In this document: piece by piece, positions 43,642-53,533 of the stretch
Layout of the letters: every line of letters starts with the position of its first letter
Position numbering within the stretch: the stretch's first letter is position 1
Origin: JABSOG01 sp041583135
GTDB taxonomy: Bacteria > Pseudomonadota > Gammaproteobacteria > Enterobacterales > Alteromonadaceae
DNA length: 64,000 nt
Direction of reading: 5' to 3'
NCBI GenBank assembly: GCA_041583135.1
Contig: JBFHGJ010000015.1
Coordinates: 10,990 to 74,989, forward strand
Notes under the pieces: model-generated
What the model was told of the DNA's origin: nothing
The model's database searches: none
What the model saw: the letters and a program-made list of their open reading frames with translations, nothing else
Translations under genes and position numbers: made by a program

Positions 43642-46600
43642 ATGTTTCAAAGAATATTTTTTATCTTTTTTATCCTGCTGTTCAGTCTCGCCTCGCAGGC
43701 GGCCAGCACCATACCAAAACCTCTGCAACCTTGGGTGCCTTGGGTAAAACAAGATCATCAGTTTATCGACTGCCCCTATATCAATCATGGCGATTATCAA
43801 AGTGAACAAAGCCACCTTTGCGCTTGGCCAAGTCCGCTGGATCTCAAAGTCACCAACTCAGGCGGCACATTCACCCAACAATGGCAAATACTCCAGCAAA
43901 GCCTTATTCCATTGCCCGGCGATCCTCGTCACTGGCCGCAAGGCGTCAGCGCCAACGGCAAGCCGCTGGTCGTAGTAACACGACACAACAAACCTTATGC
44001 CCAATTAGACAAAGGTCGCTACGACATCAAAGGCGAATTTTTGTGGCAACAGATACCGCAAAGTATAGAAATTCCCAAGCAATACGCTTTGGTCAACTTG
44101 AGTGTCAACAGCCACCCAGTCGATTTTGCCAAGCTTGAAAAAGGCGAGTTATGGCTCAGCGAACAGCGCCTTGGCGGTACTCAAGCGGACAGCAGCACCA
44201 TTGAGGTTTATCGTCTTGTTGAAGATGGCCCTTTCATTCGTCTGGTCACTCAAATTCAGCTCAAAGTCTCGGGTAAAAAAAGAGAGCAGGCACTGGGTAA
44301 AGTGCTGCCGCCGGGCTTTTCATTAATCAAAATCGACAGCGATATTTCTGCCTACCTTGACGCTGAGGGCGTGCTTCATGCCAAACTACAACCGGGTAGT
44401 TGGCAGCTTGAGGTAGTCGCCTTTGCCAATGCCAATTTAACCAGTTGGCAGCACTCTGCCCTAGGCTATGCTTGGCCACAACAGGAATTATGGGCCTTTA
44501 ATGCCGATAGCCGATTTCGCAGCGGTAAAATCAAAGGCGGCAGCAGTATTGACGTCAGCCAAACGCAAATGCCGCTGGCTTGGCAACAATACCCAACCTA
44601 CCTGCTGAATCCCGGAGAAAGCCTGACTTATGCCATCGATGCTAGAGGTCAAACCGAGCTGAGTAAGAATAAACTACAGTTAAAACGTGACCTGTGGCTC
44701 GATTTTGATGCAAAACAGTATACCTTTGTCGATAAGGTATCGGGCGAAATGGCACAACACTGGCGGCTCAATATGGCGCCGCCTTATCACTTAGAATCTG
44801 CCACTGCCGATACCACGCCAATACTCATCACCCAAAGTGACAATGACAGACGCGGCGTAGAGTTACGCAATTATGACGTCGATGTAGAAGCCATTGGTCA
44901 CCTTGATAAAGCCAGCGAACTGCCAGTCAGCGGCTGGGATAGCGAGTTTGAAAAAGTCAAAATGACCGTGCATTTGCCGCCGGCCTATCGACTGTTTGCC
45001 GTCTTTGGCGCCGACACGGCCTATGGCAGCTGGCTCGGAAAATGGACGATTTGGAGCATGTTCATCGTGCTTTTTAGCGTGATACTAGTCACCCGAATGA
45101 TGTCTCCGGCCCTTGGTATACTCACCGCCTTGGTATTGGTCTTAACCCTACATGAAAGCCTATCGCCTGTGGTATTACTGGTCAACCTGGTTTTTGCCTG
45201 TATCGTGCTCAAACATAACCCCTTTGCCAAGTTGCAAAAATGGTGCAAAGGCTATTTGGCCATCAGCTTTGTGCTGTTTGGCATCAATGCGCTGGCTTTT
45301 GCAGCAACCCAATTGCAGCACGCCGTTCACCCCCAGCTAGAAGCGCACCAACCGGTGAATGCAGCGCAACCGACAGTTGAACGACAAGCCAAATTCGGCC
45401 GCCAAAAAGAAGATGGCGAAGATCAATTTAGCACTATGCCACAGGTTGAGGCGTTTAAAGTGCTTTCTGAGGAAATGGCATCACTCACGCCATCTAAAAT
45501 CGCACTTTATCAACCCGATAGTAACCTTCAGGCGGGCCCGGGTAAGCCCGACTGGCGATGGCGCATGTATCACATCGACTGGGAAAGTCCGGTAACCGCC
45601 GGGCAAAACGTCAGTATCATCATTCAGCCAGCTTGGCTCACGCGATTGCTACAAGTATTGGGCGTCATTTTGCTGGCATTGTGGTTGCTCATGTTGTTTA
45701 ACACTCAAGTAAAAAAAGGGTTGCTGAACTCGATACCACAAGCCGCTGTCGCATTTGTCTTGGTTGGTCTGTTTGCCCCCTATGGCGGCAATGTCGCCTA
45801 TGCCAGTGACTTACCTGATGAGCACATGCTAAAAGCGCTCCAACAGCGGGTACTCGAAGCGCCAAAATGCGCCCCCCAGTGCTTCGCTGTCGCCAATATG
45901 ACAGTTGATATCAGCGCCGATACACTCAGCATCGAAATGCAAGTCCACGCCCTGACCGATACCGCAATCTCCTTGCCCAGCTCACCCTATTGGCGAGCAC
46001 AAAAGGTGAGCGTCAATAGCCAACCTCAATCCTTGATGCTCAACTACAACAACAAAACCTATATTGCGGTGAGATCCGGCATCAGCCAAGTGAGTCTAAA
46101 AGGTGCCATCGCCCCGGTTGAACAATTTCAGTTGCTGTTTGAGCCTGTTCCATTACAGGTTTCACTTAACAAGGTTAGCAACTGGGACGTGGTAGGCTTG
46201 GATGGCAATCACCTCAGCGCCAATACCTTGAGCTTTACCATACAAACACAACAAGACAACCAACAAAGGCAAAGCAGTCGCTACATTCAACATCCGATAG
46301 TGAGTATCGCCCGTGACATTGACCTGCAAAGCCAGTGGCTGGTCACCACGACAGTTCGACGTATTGCTCCTTATGAAGGCGCTATCAACATAGATGTACC
46401 ATTGCTGCCGGGTGAACACATCAACACGGCGAACATCAAAGTCATTGACACAAAGGCTCAGGTGTCACTGGGTGCGAAGCAAAATCGGCTGGTCTGGACA
46501 TCTACCCTAGATATCAGAGAAAACATCACCTTAGAGGCGCCCAGCGACCTCAAAGCAAGCCATCGCTGGCACATCAGCAGCGCACCGATATGGCATGTGC

Positions 46601-47736
46601 GCACCTCAGGTCTACCCGAGATAGACGACACTGCGCCACAAATGGGCCGGTTTGATGAAGCCTACACGCCACCTAGACGTAAGAACTATGCCTCAAGGCT
46701 GTTTTATCCTTATCCAGGTGAATCCTTAACTTTGCAGGTCAAAAAGCCAGAGGCCGTCAAAGGCAATATCGTGGCAATCGATAACGTGATGGCCGTGTTG
46801 TCTCAAGGTGAGCGTTCGGCAAACTATGAACTGACCTTTAGCTATCGTGCAACGAAAGGCGGCGAACATACCATCAAACTGCCACCAGACTTTGAATTGG
46901 TTAAGGTCAGTGTCAACGACGAAGCGCTCAATCTACAAAGCAACAATGCTCAACTAACATTGCCTATCTCCCCCGGCAAGCTGGAAGTGGCTATCAGTAT
47001 GCGTAAAGATGCCGAGCCGAACATGTGGCTAGCCATGCCGCAAACCGATCTCAATACCGCCACCAGCAATATCAAGAGTGTCATTAAGCTAACCGATACT
47101 CGCTGGACCCTGTATACCGATGGTCCTTTGATTGGCCCTGCGGTTATTTACTGGGGTGAACTATTGATCTTTTTGGTGTTGGCGGTGTTACTTGGCCGTT
47201 ATCCGTTTTCCCCATTAAATACTCGCTCTTGGTTGCTACTTGGGCTTGGTCTAAGCCTTTACAGTTGGTGGACCTTTAGTGCCATGGTATTTTGGTTTGC
47301 CATGTTAAAGCTATCACAACTACGTAGCGCCGAGATGAACGCAGACAAATACAACCTGTCGCAGCTGAGCCTTTACTTATTGTCGATAGTAACGCTTTAT
47401 AAGTTGGTCATAAGTATTCCAGCCACTTTACTCGGCAGCCCAGAGATGGGCATAAAAGGTTACTTTTCGAAAAGTCACTATCTGCAATGGTTTAGTGACA
47501 AATCCACAGGTTTGACGCCACATATAGAAGTATTCAATGTCTCAATTTACATCTATAAAGGCATAATGCTGTTGTGGGTGCTGTGGCTGAGCTTTGCCCT
47601 TATCAACTGGTGCAAGTGGGCGTGGCAATGCTTAGGCCGACAGGGTTACTGGCGTAAAGTCACAGGCAAAGAAGCAGCCGCCACACCTGCTGCTGACGAT
47701 GCCCCACAGGTATCAGAGCAGCAAGCAAAAGAGTAA
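43642..47736 (+). CDS. Large multi-pass membrane protein with two periplasmic domains (1364 residues)
   Basis: I do not recognise this family. A signal peptide (FFIFFILLFSLASQAA) leads into a large periplasmic beta-rich domain (about 22-465). It is followed by TM segments at about 467-487, 490-505, 509-525 and 536-558, a Gln/Glu-rich loop, and TM segments at about 665-685 and 701-716. A second periplasmic domain spans about 720-1165, and the last TM helices lie at about 1167-1187, 1196-1222, 1242-1264 and 1302-1323. The tail is Ala/Glu-rich. No catalytic motif was seen. ATG 43642 is used because the TTG at 43627 would add residues before the signal peptide. A polysaccharide, sensor or envelope-integrity role would fit the topology but is a guess. 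It lies between two solute-binding-like genes on the same strand. Confidence 0.7.
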   Translation: MFQRIFFIFFILLFSLASQAASTIPKPLQPWVPWVKQDHQFIDCPYINHGDYQSEQSHLCAWPSPLDLKVTNSGGTFTQQWQILQQSLIPLPGDPRHWPQGVSANGKPLVVVTRHNKPYAQLDKGRYDIKGEFLWQQIPQSIEIPKQYALVNLSVNSHPVDFAKLEKGELWLSEQRLGGTQADSSTIEVYRLVEDGPFIRLVTQIQLKVSGKKREQALGKVLPPGFSLIKIDSDISAYLDAEGVLHAKLQPGSWQLEVVAFANANLTSWQHSALGYAWPQQELWAFNADSRFRSGKIKGGSSIDVSQTQMPLAWQQYPTYLLNPGESLTYAIDARGQTELSKNKLQLKRDLWLDFDAKQYTFVDKVSGEMAQHWRLNMAPPYHLESATADTTPILITQSDNDRRGVELRNYDVDVEAIGHLDKASELPVSGWDSEFEKVKMTVHLPPAYRLFAVFGADTAYGSWLGKWTIWSMFIVLFSVILVTRMMSPALGILTALVLVLTLHESLSPVVLLVNLVFACIVLKHNPFAKLQKWCKGYLAISFVLFGINALAFAATQLQHAVHPQLEAHQPVNAAQPTVERQAKFGRQKEDGEDQFSTMPQVEAFKVLSEEMASLTPSKIALYQPDSNLQAGPGKPDWRWRMYHIDWESPVTAGQNVSIIIQPAWLTRLLQVLGVILLALWLLMLFNTQVKKGLLNSIPQAAVAFVLVGLFAPYGGNVAYASDLPDEHMLKALQQRVLEAPKCAPQCFAVANMTVDISADTLSIEMQVHALTDTAISLPSSPYWRAQKVSVNSQPQSLMLNYNNKTYIAVRSGISQVSLKGAIAPVEQFQLLFEPVPLQVSLNKVSNWDVVGLDGNHLSANTLSFTIQTQQDNQQRQSSRYIQHPIVSIARDIDLQSQWLVTTTVRRIAPYEGAINIDVPLLPGEHINTANIKVIDTKAQVSLGAKQNRLVWTSTLDIRENITLEAPSDLKASHRWHISSAPIWHVRTSGLPEIDDTAPQMGRFDEAYTPPRRKNYASRLFYPYPGESLTLQVKKPEAVKGNIVAIDNVMAVLSQGERSANYELTFSYRATKGGEHTIKLPPDFELVKVSVNDEALNLQSNNAQLTLPISPGKLEVAISMRKDAEPNMWLAMPQTDLNTATSNIKSVIKLTDTRWTLYTDGPLIGPAVIYWGELLIFLVLAVLLGRYPFSPLNTRSWLLLGLGLSLYSWWTFSAMVFWFAMLKLSQLRSAEMNADKYNLSQLSLYLLSIVTLYKLVISIPATLLGSPEMGIKGYFSKSHYLQWFSDKSTGLTPHIEVFNVSIYIYKGIMLLWVLWLSFALINWCKWAWQCLGRQGYWRKVTGKEAAATPAADDAPQVSEQQAKE

Positions 47737-47741
47737 TTGGT

Positions 47742-47862
47742 CAACACCAAGATGTTACCCGCTCATCGCATCTTGGTGTTGCGCCACACTGCGCCCCAAA
47801 GCCATTTGGGGCGGCACAAACCACAAACATCACGCGGATAAAAAAGAAGCAACTTATCCGCG
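47742..47862. terminator. Three tandem hairpins after the large membrane-protein gene
   Basis: The hairpins are CAACACCAAGATG / CATCTTGGTGTTG (47742-47754 / 47769-47781, 13 bp), CGCCCCAAA / TTTGGGGCG (47792-47800 / 47805-47813, 9 bp, 4-nt loop) and CGCGGATAA / TTATCCGCG (47833-47841 / 47854-47862, 9 bp). None has a long T-run. They fill most of the 194-bp gap to the next gene. Confidence 0.5.
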
Positions 47863-47893
47863 GCATTCGCTAGTTAATTCGGCAAAATCGTAC

Positions 47894-47899
47894 TATAAT
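47894..47899 (+). promoter_or_regulatory. Likely -10 box for the second solute-binding-like gene
   Basis: TATAAT lies 31 bp before the ATG at 47931, immediately after the hairpin series, suggesting independent transcription. The -35 match is poor. Confidence 0.4.
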
Positions 47900-47930
47900 C
47901 GCGCCAATAACAAAAAACACAGCTATCACA

Positions 47931-48728
47931 ATGAAATCAATCGTATGCTCAATATTACTGATGTTGGGCAGTATCGGCTCGTCGGCAACGGCAGCTGATG
48001 TACTGATCGCATCAGGCCATACCCAGTATCCGCCGTTTATGTATCGTGACGGCGATGAGATTATCGGCGTCGGTCCTGAGCTGACTAAGATGATCTTTGC
48101 CGAAGTCGGGGTGGAAGTGATCTCACGCCACGTTGGCCCTTGGGAGCGCGTCATGCGCCAAGCCCAAAGCGGCAAAATCGACCTGATTGTCGGCGCCTAC
48201 AAAACCAAAGAACGAGAATCCTTTTTACTCTTTCCCAAGGAGCATTACTTGGAAGAACCGGTGGTGATCTTCATCAACAAAAACAACCGCTTTAGCTTTG
48301 ACCGCTGGCAAGATCTCAACAACCGTTTTGGTGCCACCGTTATCGGCGAGTCATGGGGCAACGAATTTGACCACTATGCCGAACAAAACCTCAACATTCA
48401 GCGTTTGGTTCAGATCACTCAAGGTTTTAAGATGATTGAGCGCAACCGCCTCGATTACGCCATTTACGCGCTGTATCCGGGTAAAATCAACCTGATGAAG
48501 CTTGGACTTCAAGACAGTATCGTCGCCCTGCCCAAATTGGTCGATGCTCCGAGAGCCTATCAGGCCTTTTCGAAAAAATCGCCCTTTACCCGCTACCTCG
48601 ACTACTACTCCCAGCGCATCGGCGAGTTAAAACAAGACGGCACGATACAAAAGCTAATCGACCGTCATATGCAGCACTATCAAGACAACTTCATCACAGT
48701 GCCCACTTTGGCATCGGAAAGCAAATAA
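47931..48728 (+). CDS. Periplasmic solute-binding-like protein (SBP_bac_3 type)
   Basis: The protein is 265 residues. A signal peptide (IVCSILLMLGSIGSSATA, cleavage near ADV) precedes a family 3 solute-binding fold: LIASGHTQYPPFMYRDG, IIGVGPELTKMIFAEVGV, PWERVMRQAQSGKIDLIVGAY, and the C-terminal IGELKQDGTIQKLIDRH. It is predicted to be periplasmic. No transporter genes flank it, which is common for stand-alone proteins of this type in marine Gammaproteobacteria. It is the second such protein around the 1364-residue membrane protein, but the two share only the fold. Confidence 0.82.
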   Translation: MKSIVCSILLMLGSIGSSATAADVLIASGHTQYPPFMYRDGDEIIGVGPELTKMIFAEVGVEVISRHVGPWERVMRQAQSGKIDLIVGAYKTKERESFLLFPKEHYLEEPVVIFINKNNRFSFDRWQDLNNRFGATVIGESWGNEFDHYAEQNLNIQRLVQITQGFKMIERNRLDYAIYALYPGKINLMKLGLQDSIVALPKLVDAPRAYQAFSKKSPFTRYLDYYSQRIGELKQDGTIQKLIDRHMQHYQDNFITVPTLASESK

Positions 48729-48779
48729 CCCTTATTGCCATCAACCGCCTTGGGCTGACTCCGGTGATTTGATAGCGCG

Positions 48780-49388
48780 CTAAAATACCGCTCTGGCTGC
48801 AACGCTCAACAGGGCAATGCCGGTTAACTTTTCTACCACAGAAACATTGTCACGCAACATCGCCAACACCTTAGGTCGTGATAGCACCAAGGCAATCAGG
48901 CAGTACCACAGCGTATCGATAACACCAACCGTCGTAACCAAAATAAGATTGAGGCTAAAATCGGCATCGACATGAATAAACTGACTGAACAGGGCCAGAA
49001 AGAAAATCGCCAACTTAGGGTTTAAAAACGCGATCATAAAGCCTTCCCACGCGCTTTGTACAAGGCTTACCTCTACCCCATCGGCGCCAAGTTTAGCGAT
49101 ACTCGATTTCGCCGTTAGGGCCTTAAAAGCCAAATACAACAAAAACGCTACACCGACATAGCGAATGGTATTGAATAACAACGGCGAGCTTTTGATCACC
49201 AGCGCAAGGCCAACCACCGTCATCACCGCATACAACCCAACGCCAACGCCATGGGCAATAGCAGCAACTAAACCATTGGCTTTACCGCCACCGACAGTAT
49301 GCTTGAGCACGACCGCCAAACTTGGACCCGGCGACATTGCCCCCATCAAACAAATCATCGCCAACGACAACCACGCAGTTAACTCCAC
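48780..49388 (-). CDS. LysE-family exporter (RhtB type)
   Basis: The protein is 202 residues with about six hydrophobic helices. The N-terminal family signature is CLMGAMSPGPSLAVVLKHTV. The middle has YLAFKAL, and EGFMIAFLNPKLAIFFLALF is the second conserved block. These inner-membrane carriers export amino acids or related small molecules, but the substrate is not visible. The start is GTG 49388, preceded by a GAGGTAGGGG-type ribosome binding site. It is convergent with the second solute-binding-like gene and lies 179 bp from pntB on the same strand. Confidence 0.88.
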   Translation of the reverse strand: MELTAWLSLAMICLMGAMSPGPSLAVVLKHTVGGGKANGLVAAIAHGVGVGLYAVMTVVGLALVIKSSPLLFNTIRYVGVAFLLYLAFKALTAKSSIAKLGADGVEVSLVQSAWEGFMIAFLNPKLAIFFLALFSQFIHVDADFSLNLILVTTVGVIDTLWYCLIALVLSRPKVLAMLRDNVSVVEKLTGIALLSVAARAVF

Positions 49389-49567
49389 AACCCCTACCTC
49401 AAACGATCACAACAGTGCGCCCATAATAGCCAAGCCCTTCAAAAAATCAAAGGGTCAGACACCAAACATAAGCAATGGTTAAATTAAGTCTGGCAGCGTC
49501 TGCCCCAAATTTGGGCGACCCTTGCCCTTGGTGATAAGCGCATCCGTGCACGACCTCTTGAGTTGAG

Positions 49568-50950
49568 CTATAAGGCTTTGAAAATGTCTTCTACGCTTTC
49601 TTTAGCATCACCAAAGAGAATTTGGGTGTTGTCTTTGAAAAACAGAGGGTTTTGTACACCGGCATAGCCGGGACGCATGGAACGTTTAAACACCACCACC
49701 TGCTTTGCCCGCCACACTTCAATGACCGGCATACCGGCGATGGGGCTTGCAGGATCGTCAAGGGCAGCAGGATTAACCGTGTCATTGGCGCCTATCACCA
49801 AGACCACATCACATTGCTCCATGGTCTCATTGACTTCTTCCATTTCAAATACGATGTCATAAGGTACTTTGGCTTCAGCCAATAATACGTTCATATGTCC
49901 GGGCAATCGTCCGGCCACCGGATGAATACCAAAGGTCACCTTGATATCCATTGCCTGTAAGGCCCGGCAAATGTCATGAATGGTATATTGCGCTTGCGCC
50001 ACCGCCATACCATAACCCGGGGTGATCATCACCGAATGGGCTTCTTTTAACATTTCAGCAACCGCTTCGGCGCTGATCTCCCGGTATTCTCCCTGTTCAT
50101 CTTCGCTACCTGATACACTGACATCACTGCCAAAGCCGCCGGCGATCACGCTAATAAACGAGCGGTTCATTGCTTTACACATAATATAAGACAGTATTGC
50201 CCCCGATGAGCCGACCAAAGCGCCGGTCACAATCAACAAGTCATTGCTCAACAAAAACCCTGCCGCCGCCGCAGCCCAGCCAGAATATGAATTAAGCATC
50301 GAAACCACCACCGGCATATCGGCGCCGCCAATCGAAGACACCAAATGCCAGCCAAACAACAGCGCAATCGCCGCCATCACGTACAAAGGTCTCGGGTCGG
50401 CCCCACCGTCGCTGACAAACATCACCATCAACACGACACAGACGATACCGGCGAGTAAATTAAGCTTATGACGATGGGGCAACATTAACGCCGCCGAATT
50501 GACAATCCCTCTTAACTTGGCAAACGCCACAATCGAACCGGTAAAAGTGACCGCCCCAATAAAAACCCCTAAAAATATCTCTACATTGTGAATATTGAGC
50601 ATTACGCCACTGAGCTCGCCATGGGCAAAATAACTGTTGAGCCCAACCAAAACGGCGGCCAAGCCGACAAAGCTGTGCAGTATTGCCACCAGCTCCGGCA
50701 TTTGCGTCATTTCCACTTTTAGCGCGAGCCTAGTGCCGATAAGCCCACCTATCACCGCTGCCGCAAGCAATACCTCAAAGTGTCCGACTCGCGGGTCGAA
50801 GATGGTTGCACCAATCGCCAGCACCATACCGATAACGCCATAGTGATTACCATTTTCGGCGCTTTGTTGGGTGCTCAAGCCAGAAATACTGAAAATAAAC
50901 AAAAGTGCGGCAAGAATATAAATGCCGGTGATCAAGTTCGATGCGTCCAT
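49568..50950 (-). CDS. pntB: NAD(P) transhydrogenase subunit beta
   Basis: The protein is 460 residues (462 in E. coli). The N-terminal membrane domain has about eight or nine helices, and the C-terminal dIII NADP(H)-binding domain has MITPGYGMAVAQAQY, GIHPVAGRLPGHMNVLL and VLVIGANDTVNPAA. The complex with PntA uses the proton gradient to reduce NADP+ with NADH. It begins 3 nt after the pntA stop and is translated from the same transcript. An AAAGGAGTAA ribosome binding site lies in the pntA end. Confidence 0.96.
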   Translation of the reverse strand: MDASNLITGIYILAALLFIFSISGLSTQQSAENGNHYGVIGMVLAIGATIFDPRVGHFEVLLAAAVIGGLIGTRLALKVEMTQMPELVAILHSFVGLAAVLVGLNSYFAHGELSGVMLNIHNVEIFLGVFIGAVTFTGSIVAFAKLRGIVNSAALMLPHRHKLNLLAGIVCVVLMVMFVSDGGADPRPLYVMAAIALLFGWHLVSSIGGADMPVVVSMLNSYSGWAAAAAGFLLSNDLLIVTGALVGSSGAILSYIMCKAMNRSFISVIAGGFGSDVSVSGSEDEQGEYREISAEAVAEMLKEAHSVMITPGYGMAVAQAQYTIHDICRALQAMDIKVTFGIHPVAGRLPGHMNVLLAEAKVPYDIVFEMEEVNETMEQCDVVLVIGANDTVNPAALDDPASPIAGMPVIEVWRAKQVVVFKRSMRPGYAGVQNPLFFKDNTQILFGDAKESVEDIFKAL

Positions 50951-50953
50951 GAC

Positions 50954-52492
50954 TTACTCCTTTCTAAACATCTTCAGCATACGCTGAGTCACCACGAAAC
51001 CACCCACCACATTGATCATCGCAATCAACGTCGCAACCCCTGCCAATATCAGCACCAGCTTGTTTTCACTGCCCAGTTGCAAAATGGCACCGATGACAAT
51101 AATGCCGCTAATGGCATTGGTCACACTCATCAAAGGCGTGTGCAGTGCATGGGTTACCCGCCAAACCGTGTGGTAACCGACAATACAAGCCAAAACAAAG
51201 ACGGTAAAATGAGAAAGAAACTCAGCAGGCGCAACGCTGGCCACCCATGCAAATAGGCCGCCGGCCACAGCCATAAAGCCATGTTTTTTATGGGATGAAG
51301 ACGGCTTTTGTGGCGTTTTGGCCGTTTCTGTCACCTCGGCTTTCGGCTTGGCAACTGGCGCCGCACTAACCTTAATCGGTGGTGGTGGCCAAGTGATCTC
51401 GCCCCCTCTGACCACCGTTGCTTGACGGATAATGTCATCATCAAAGTTAAAATGTAAAAGGCCATCTTTGTCTTTGCAAAGCAGCTTCATCAGATTGACC
51501 AGGTTATTGGCATACAACTGACTTGACTGGGTTGGCAAGCGTGATGGCAAATCGGTGTAACCGACTACCTTAACCCCATGTTCAGTCACCAGCTTACCCG
51601 GCTGGGTATACTCACAATTGCCGCCCCCACCCGCCGCCAAATCAACAATAACACTGCCGGGCTTCATCGAAGCGACCATCTCTTTGGTGATCAGCTTTGG
51701 TGCCGGTTTGCCGGGGATCATTGCCGTAGTAATGATAATATCCACTTCCTTGGCCTGCTCGGCAAACAGCGCCATTTCGGCTTTAATAAATGCTTCGCTC
51801 ATCACCTTGGCATAGCCATCGCCACTACCACTTGCTTCATCACTAAAATCGAGTTCTAAAAATTCGCCGCCCATACTTTCAATTTGCTCTTTTACCTCGG
51901 GGCGGGTATCAAAAGCACGTACTATTGCCCCCAAACTGCCGGCAGTACCAAGTGCCGCAAGGCCCGCCACTCCCGCGCCGATGATCATCACCTTCGCCGG
52001 CGGTATTTTCCCGGCAGCAGTCATCTGTCCGGTAAAGAAGCGGCCAAACAAATGCGATGCTTCCACCACCGCGCGGTAACCGGCAATATTGGCCATCGAG
52101 CTTAATGCGTCCATTGATTGCGCTCTAGAAATACGTGGGATAGCCTCCATCGCCACCGCATTACAGCCTTTGTCGCTAAGGGCTTGCAACAGATCGGCGT
52201 TTTGCGCTGGCGCCAAAAAACCAATCACTGTAGCGCCACTTTTTAAGCGATGTACTTCGTCAAAATTGGGTTGGTTGATTTTTAAGATGATGTCGCTTTG
52301 CCAAATATCGGCTTGCGCCGTTACGCTGGCACCTGCGGCGCGGTAGTCGTCATCGTTGACATTGGCCAGCTCACCGGCCCCCGATTCAACGCAAACGTGA
52401 AAGCCCAGTTTGCTCAGCGCTTTAACCGACGCAGGCGTAGCCGCTACCCTACGCTCATTATCGAACGATTCTTTTGGAATGCCTATCTGCAT
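50954..52492 (-). CDS. pntA: NAD(P) transhydrogenase subunit alpha
   Basis: The protein is 512 residues (510 in E. coli). The dI NAD(H)-binding domain starts MQIGIPKESFDNERRVAATP and contains VMIIGAGVAGLAALGTAGSLGA and the mobile-loop region. A Pro/Lys-rich linker at about residues 385-410 leads to the membrane segment with four helices (HFTVFVLACIVGYHTVWRV, MSVTNAISGIIVIGAIL). It is full length and intact. It is upstream of pntB in the same operon and 66 nt downstream of the MTHFR-like gene. Confidence 0.97.
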   Translation of the reverse strand: MQIGIPKESFDNERRVAATPASVKALSKLGFHVCVESGAGELANVNDDDYRAAGASVTAQADIWQSDIILKINQPNFDEVHRLKSGATVIGFLAPAQNADLLQALSDKGCNAVAMEAIPRISRAQSMDALSSMANIAGYRAVVEASHLFGRFFTGQMTAAGKIPPAKVMIIGAGVAGLAALGTAGSLGAIVRAFDTRPEVKEQIESMGGEFLELDFSDEASGSGDGYAKVMSEAFIKAEMALFAEQAKEVDIIITTAMIPGKPAPKLITKEMVASMKPGSVIVDLAAGGGGNCEYTQPGKLVTEHGVKVVGYTDLPSRLPTQSSQLYANNLVNLMKLLCKDKDGLLHFNFDDDIIRQATVVRGGEITWPPPPIKVSAAPVAKPKAEVTETAKTPQKPSSSHKKHGFMAVAGGLFAWVASVAPAEFLSHFTVFVLACIVGYHTVWRVTHALHTPLMSVTNAISGIIVIGAILQLGSENKLVLILAGVATLIAMINVVGGFVVTQRMLKMFRKE

Positions 52493-52558
52493 GGTTTTTA
52501 TTCTTAAATTAGCTAAAAGTTAAGCTAAAGTATTGATGCAAAATGGCAAGATGGCAAA

Positions 52559-53533
52559 TTAACCGAGGGCATAACGCTGAGTTGCCCTACCGCGACTCAA
52601 ATGCTGCTGCAACATTTGCTTCAACTGTTTAAACAGTGCCACCGACGCATCAATCTCAGCCTTTCTATTGGTCAAGCTTTCAATATTCAGCCCCAAAGGC
52701 AAATTCAAGTGAGCGGTACTTTGCAAGATGTGGCGAAAATGAGCCACGCACACCGCAACCGATTCATCGAGCATATCATCGGCGGCTAGGATACGGCGTT
52801 TAGCGTCAGTTGGTACGTTGATACCCAACCACTGCATAAATGCCAGCGTCTTTTGTGAACCACAAGGAGAAAACGTCAAAATGATGCGCTTGGGAGCCAC
52901 CTTCTTTTGCCTGCACAACACGCTATAACTGGTCAACAGATCAATGGTCGCTTCGGCGTCATAAACCGCTTGCGAGATAAAATATTCACAACCTTGCTGC
53001 GCTTTGGCAAGTAGCCGATGGTGCTCATCGAGCTTTTTGGCATGACGCTCGGCGATAGTCACACCACCTAGACACACCTGCTGGCGATAACGACTGGCGA
53101 CTTTGTAGGCATCATTTAGCGACAGTCTTATGTCGCCATGAGACGAAGGGCTACCCACCAACACGATATGACGATGACGCCCGGTCTGTTGCAGCTGTGC
53201 CAGCCACTGATTAAAACTGGCAACACAACGCTGAGCCACACTTTTGTAGGTGATCGCCGGTTTGCCGCTGAGTTCGCCAAGCAGCTCGCCATATCGCAAC
53301 GGATCTTGAGTATGCTTAAACGGAAATGGCCTTGGTACTGAGGTTCTACTGGTTTCATCTTGAATGTCGTAAACCACCAAACCGTCGTAATCAAAATCCG
53401 CCAAACGCGCCACCAGCTTTTGCGCAATCTGGCGAACATCATCCTCGCCAATGCCCTGTTTTGGCGGCGTTGTGCCAAATAAATACACCCCGACATCTGG
53501 GTCGCTGCCCTTATTTTGTAACCAAACGCTCAT
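52559..53533 (-). CDS. Methylenetetrahydrofolate reductase-like protein
   Basis: The protein is 324 residues. It has the beta/alpha barrel layout of the MTHFR family, and in particular of the divergent, short MTHFR-like group. Typical segments are YLFGTTPPKQG near the start, LVVYDIQDETSRT, and GCEYFISQAVYDAEA, which corresponds to the GAxFxxTQ block of MetF. The usual FAD-contact motifs of MetF are not obvious, so the reaction (reduction of methylene-THF to methyl-THF) is inferred. It is upstream of pntA on the same strand with a 66-nt gap. That could place a folate reductase in one transcript with the enzyme that balances NADH and NADPH. Confidence 0.6.
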   Translation of the reverse strand: MSVWLQNKGSDPDVGVYLFGTTPPKQGIGEDDVRQIAQKLVARLADFDYDGLVVYDIQDETSRTSVPRPFPFKHTQDPLRYGELLGELSGKPAITYKSVAQRCVASFNQWLAQLQQTGRHRHIVLVGSPSSHGDIRLSLNDAYKVASRYRQQVCLGGVTIAERHAKKLDEHHRLLAKAQQGCEYFISQAVYDAEATIDLLTSYSVLCRQKKVAPKRIILTFSPCGSQKTLAFMQWLGINVPTDAKRRILAADDMLDESVAVCVAHFRHILQSTAHLNLPLGLNIESLTNRKAEIDASVALFKQLKQMLQQHLSRGRATQRYALG

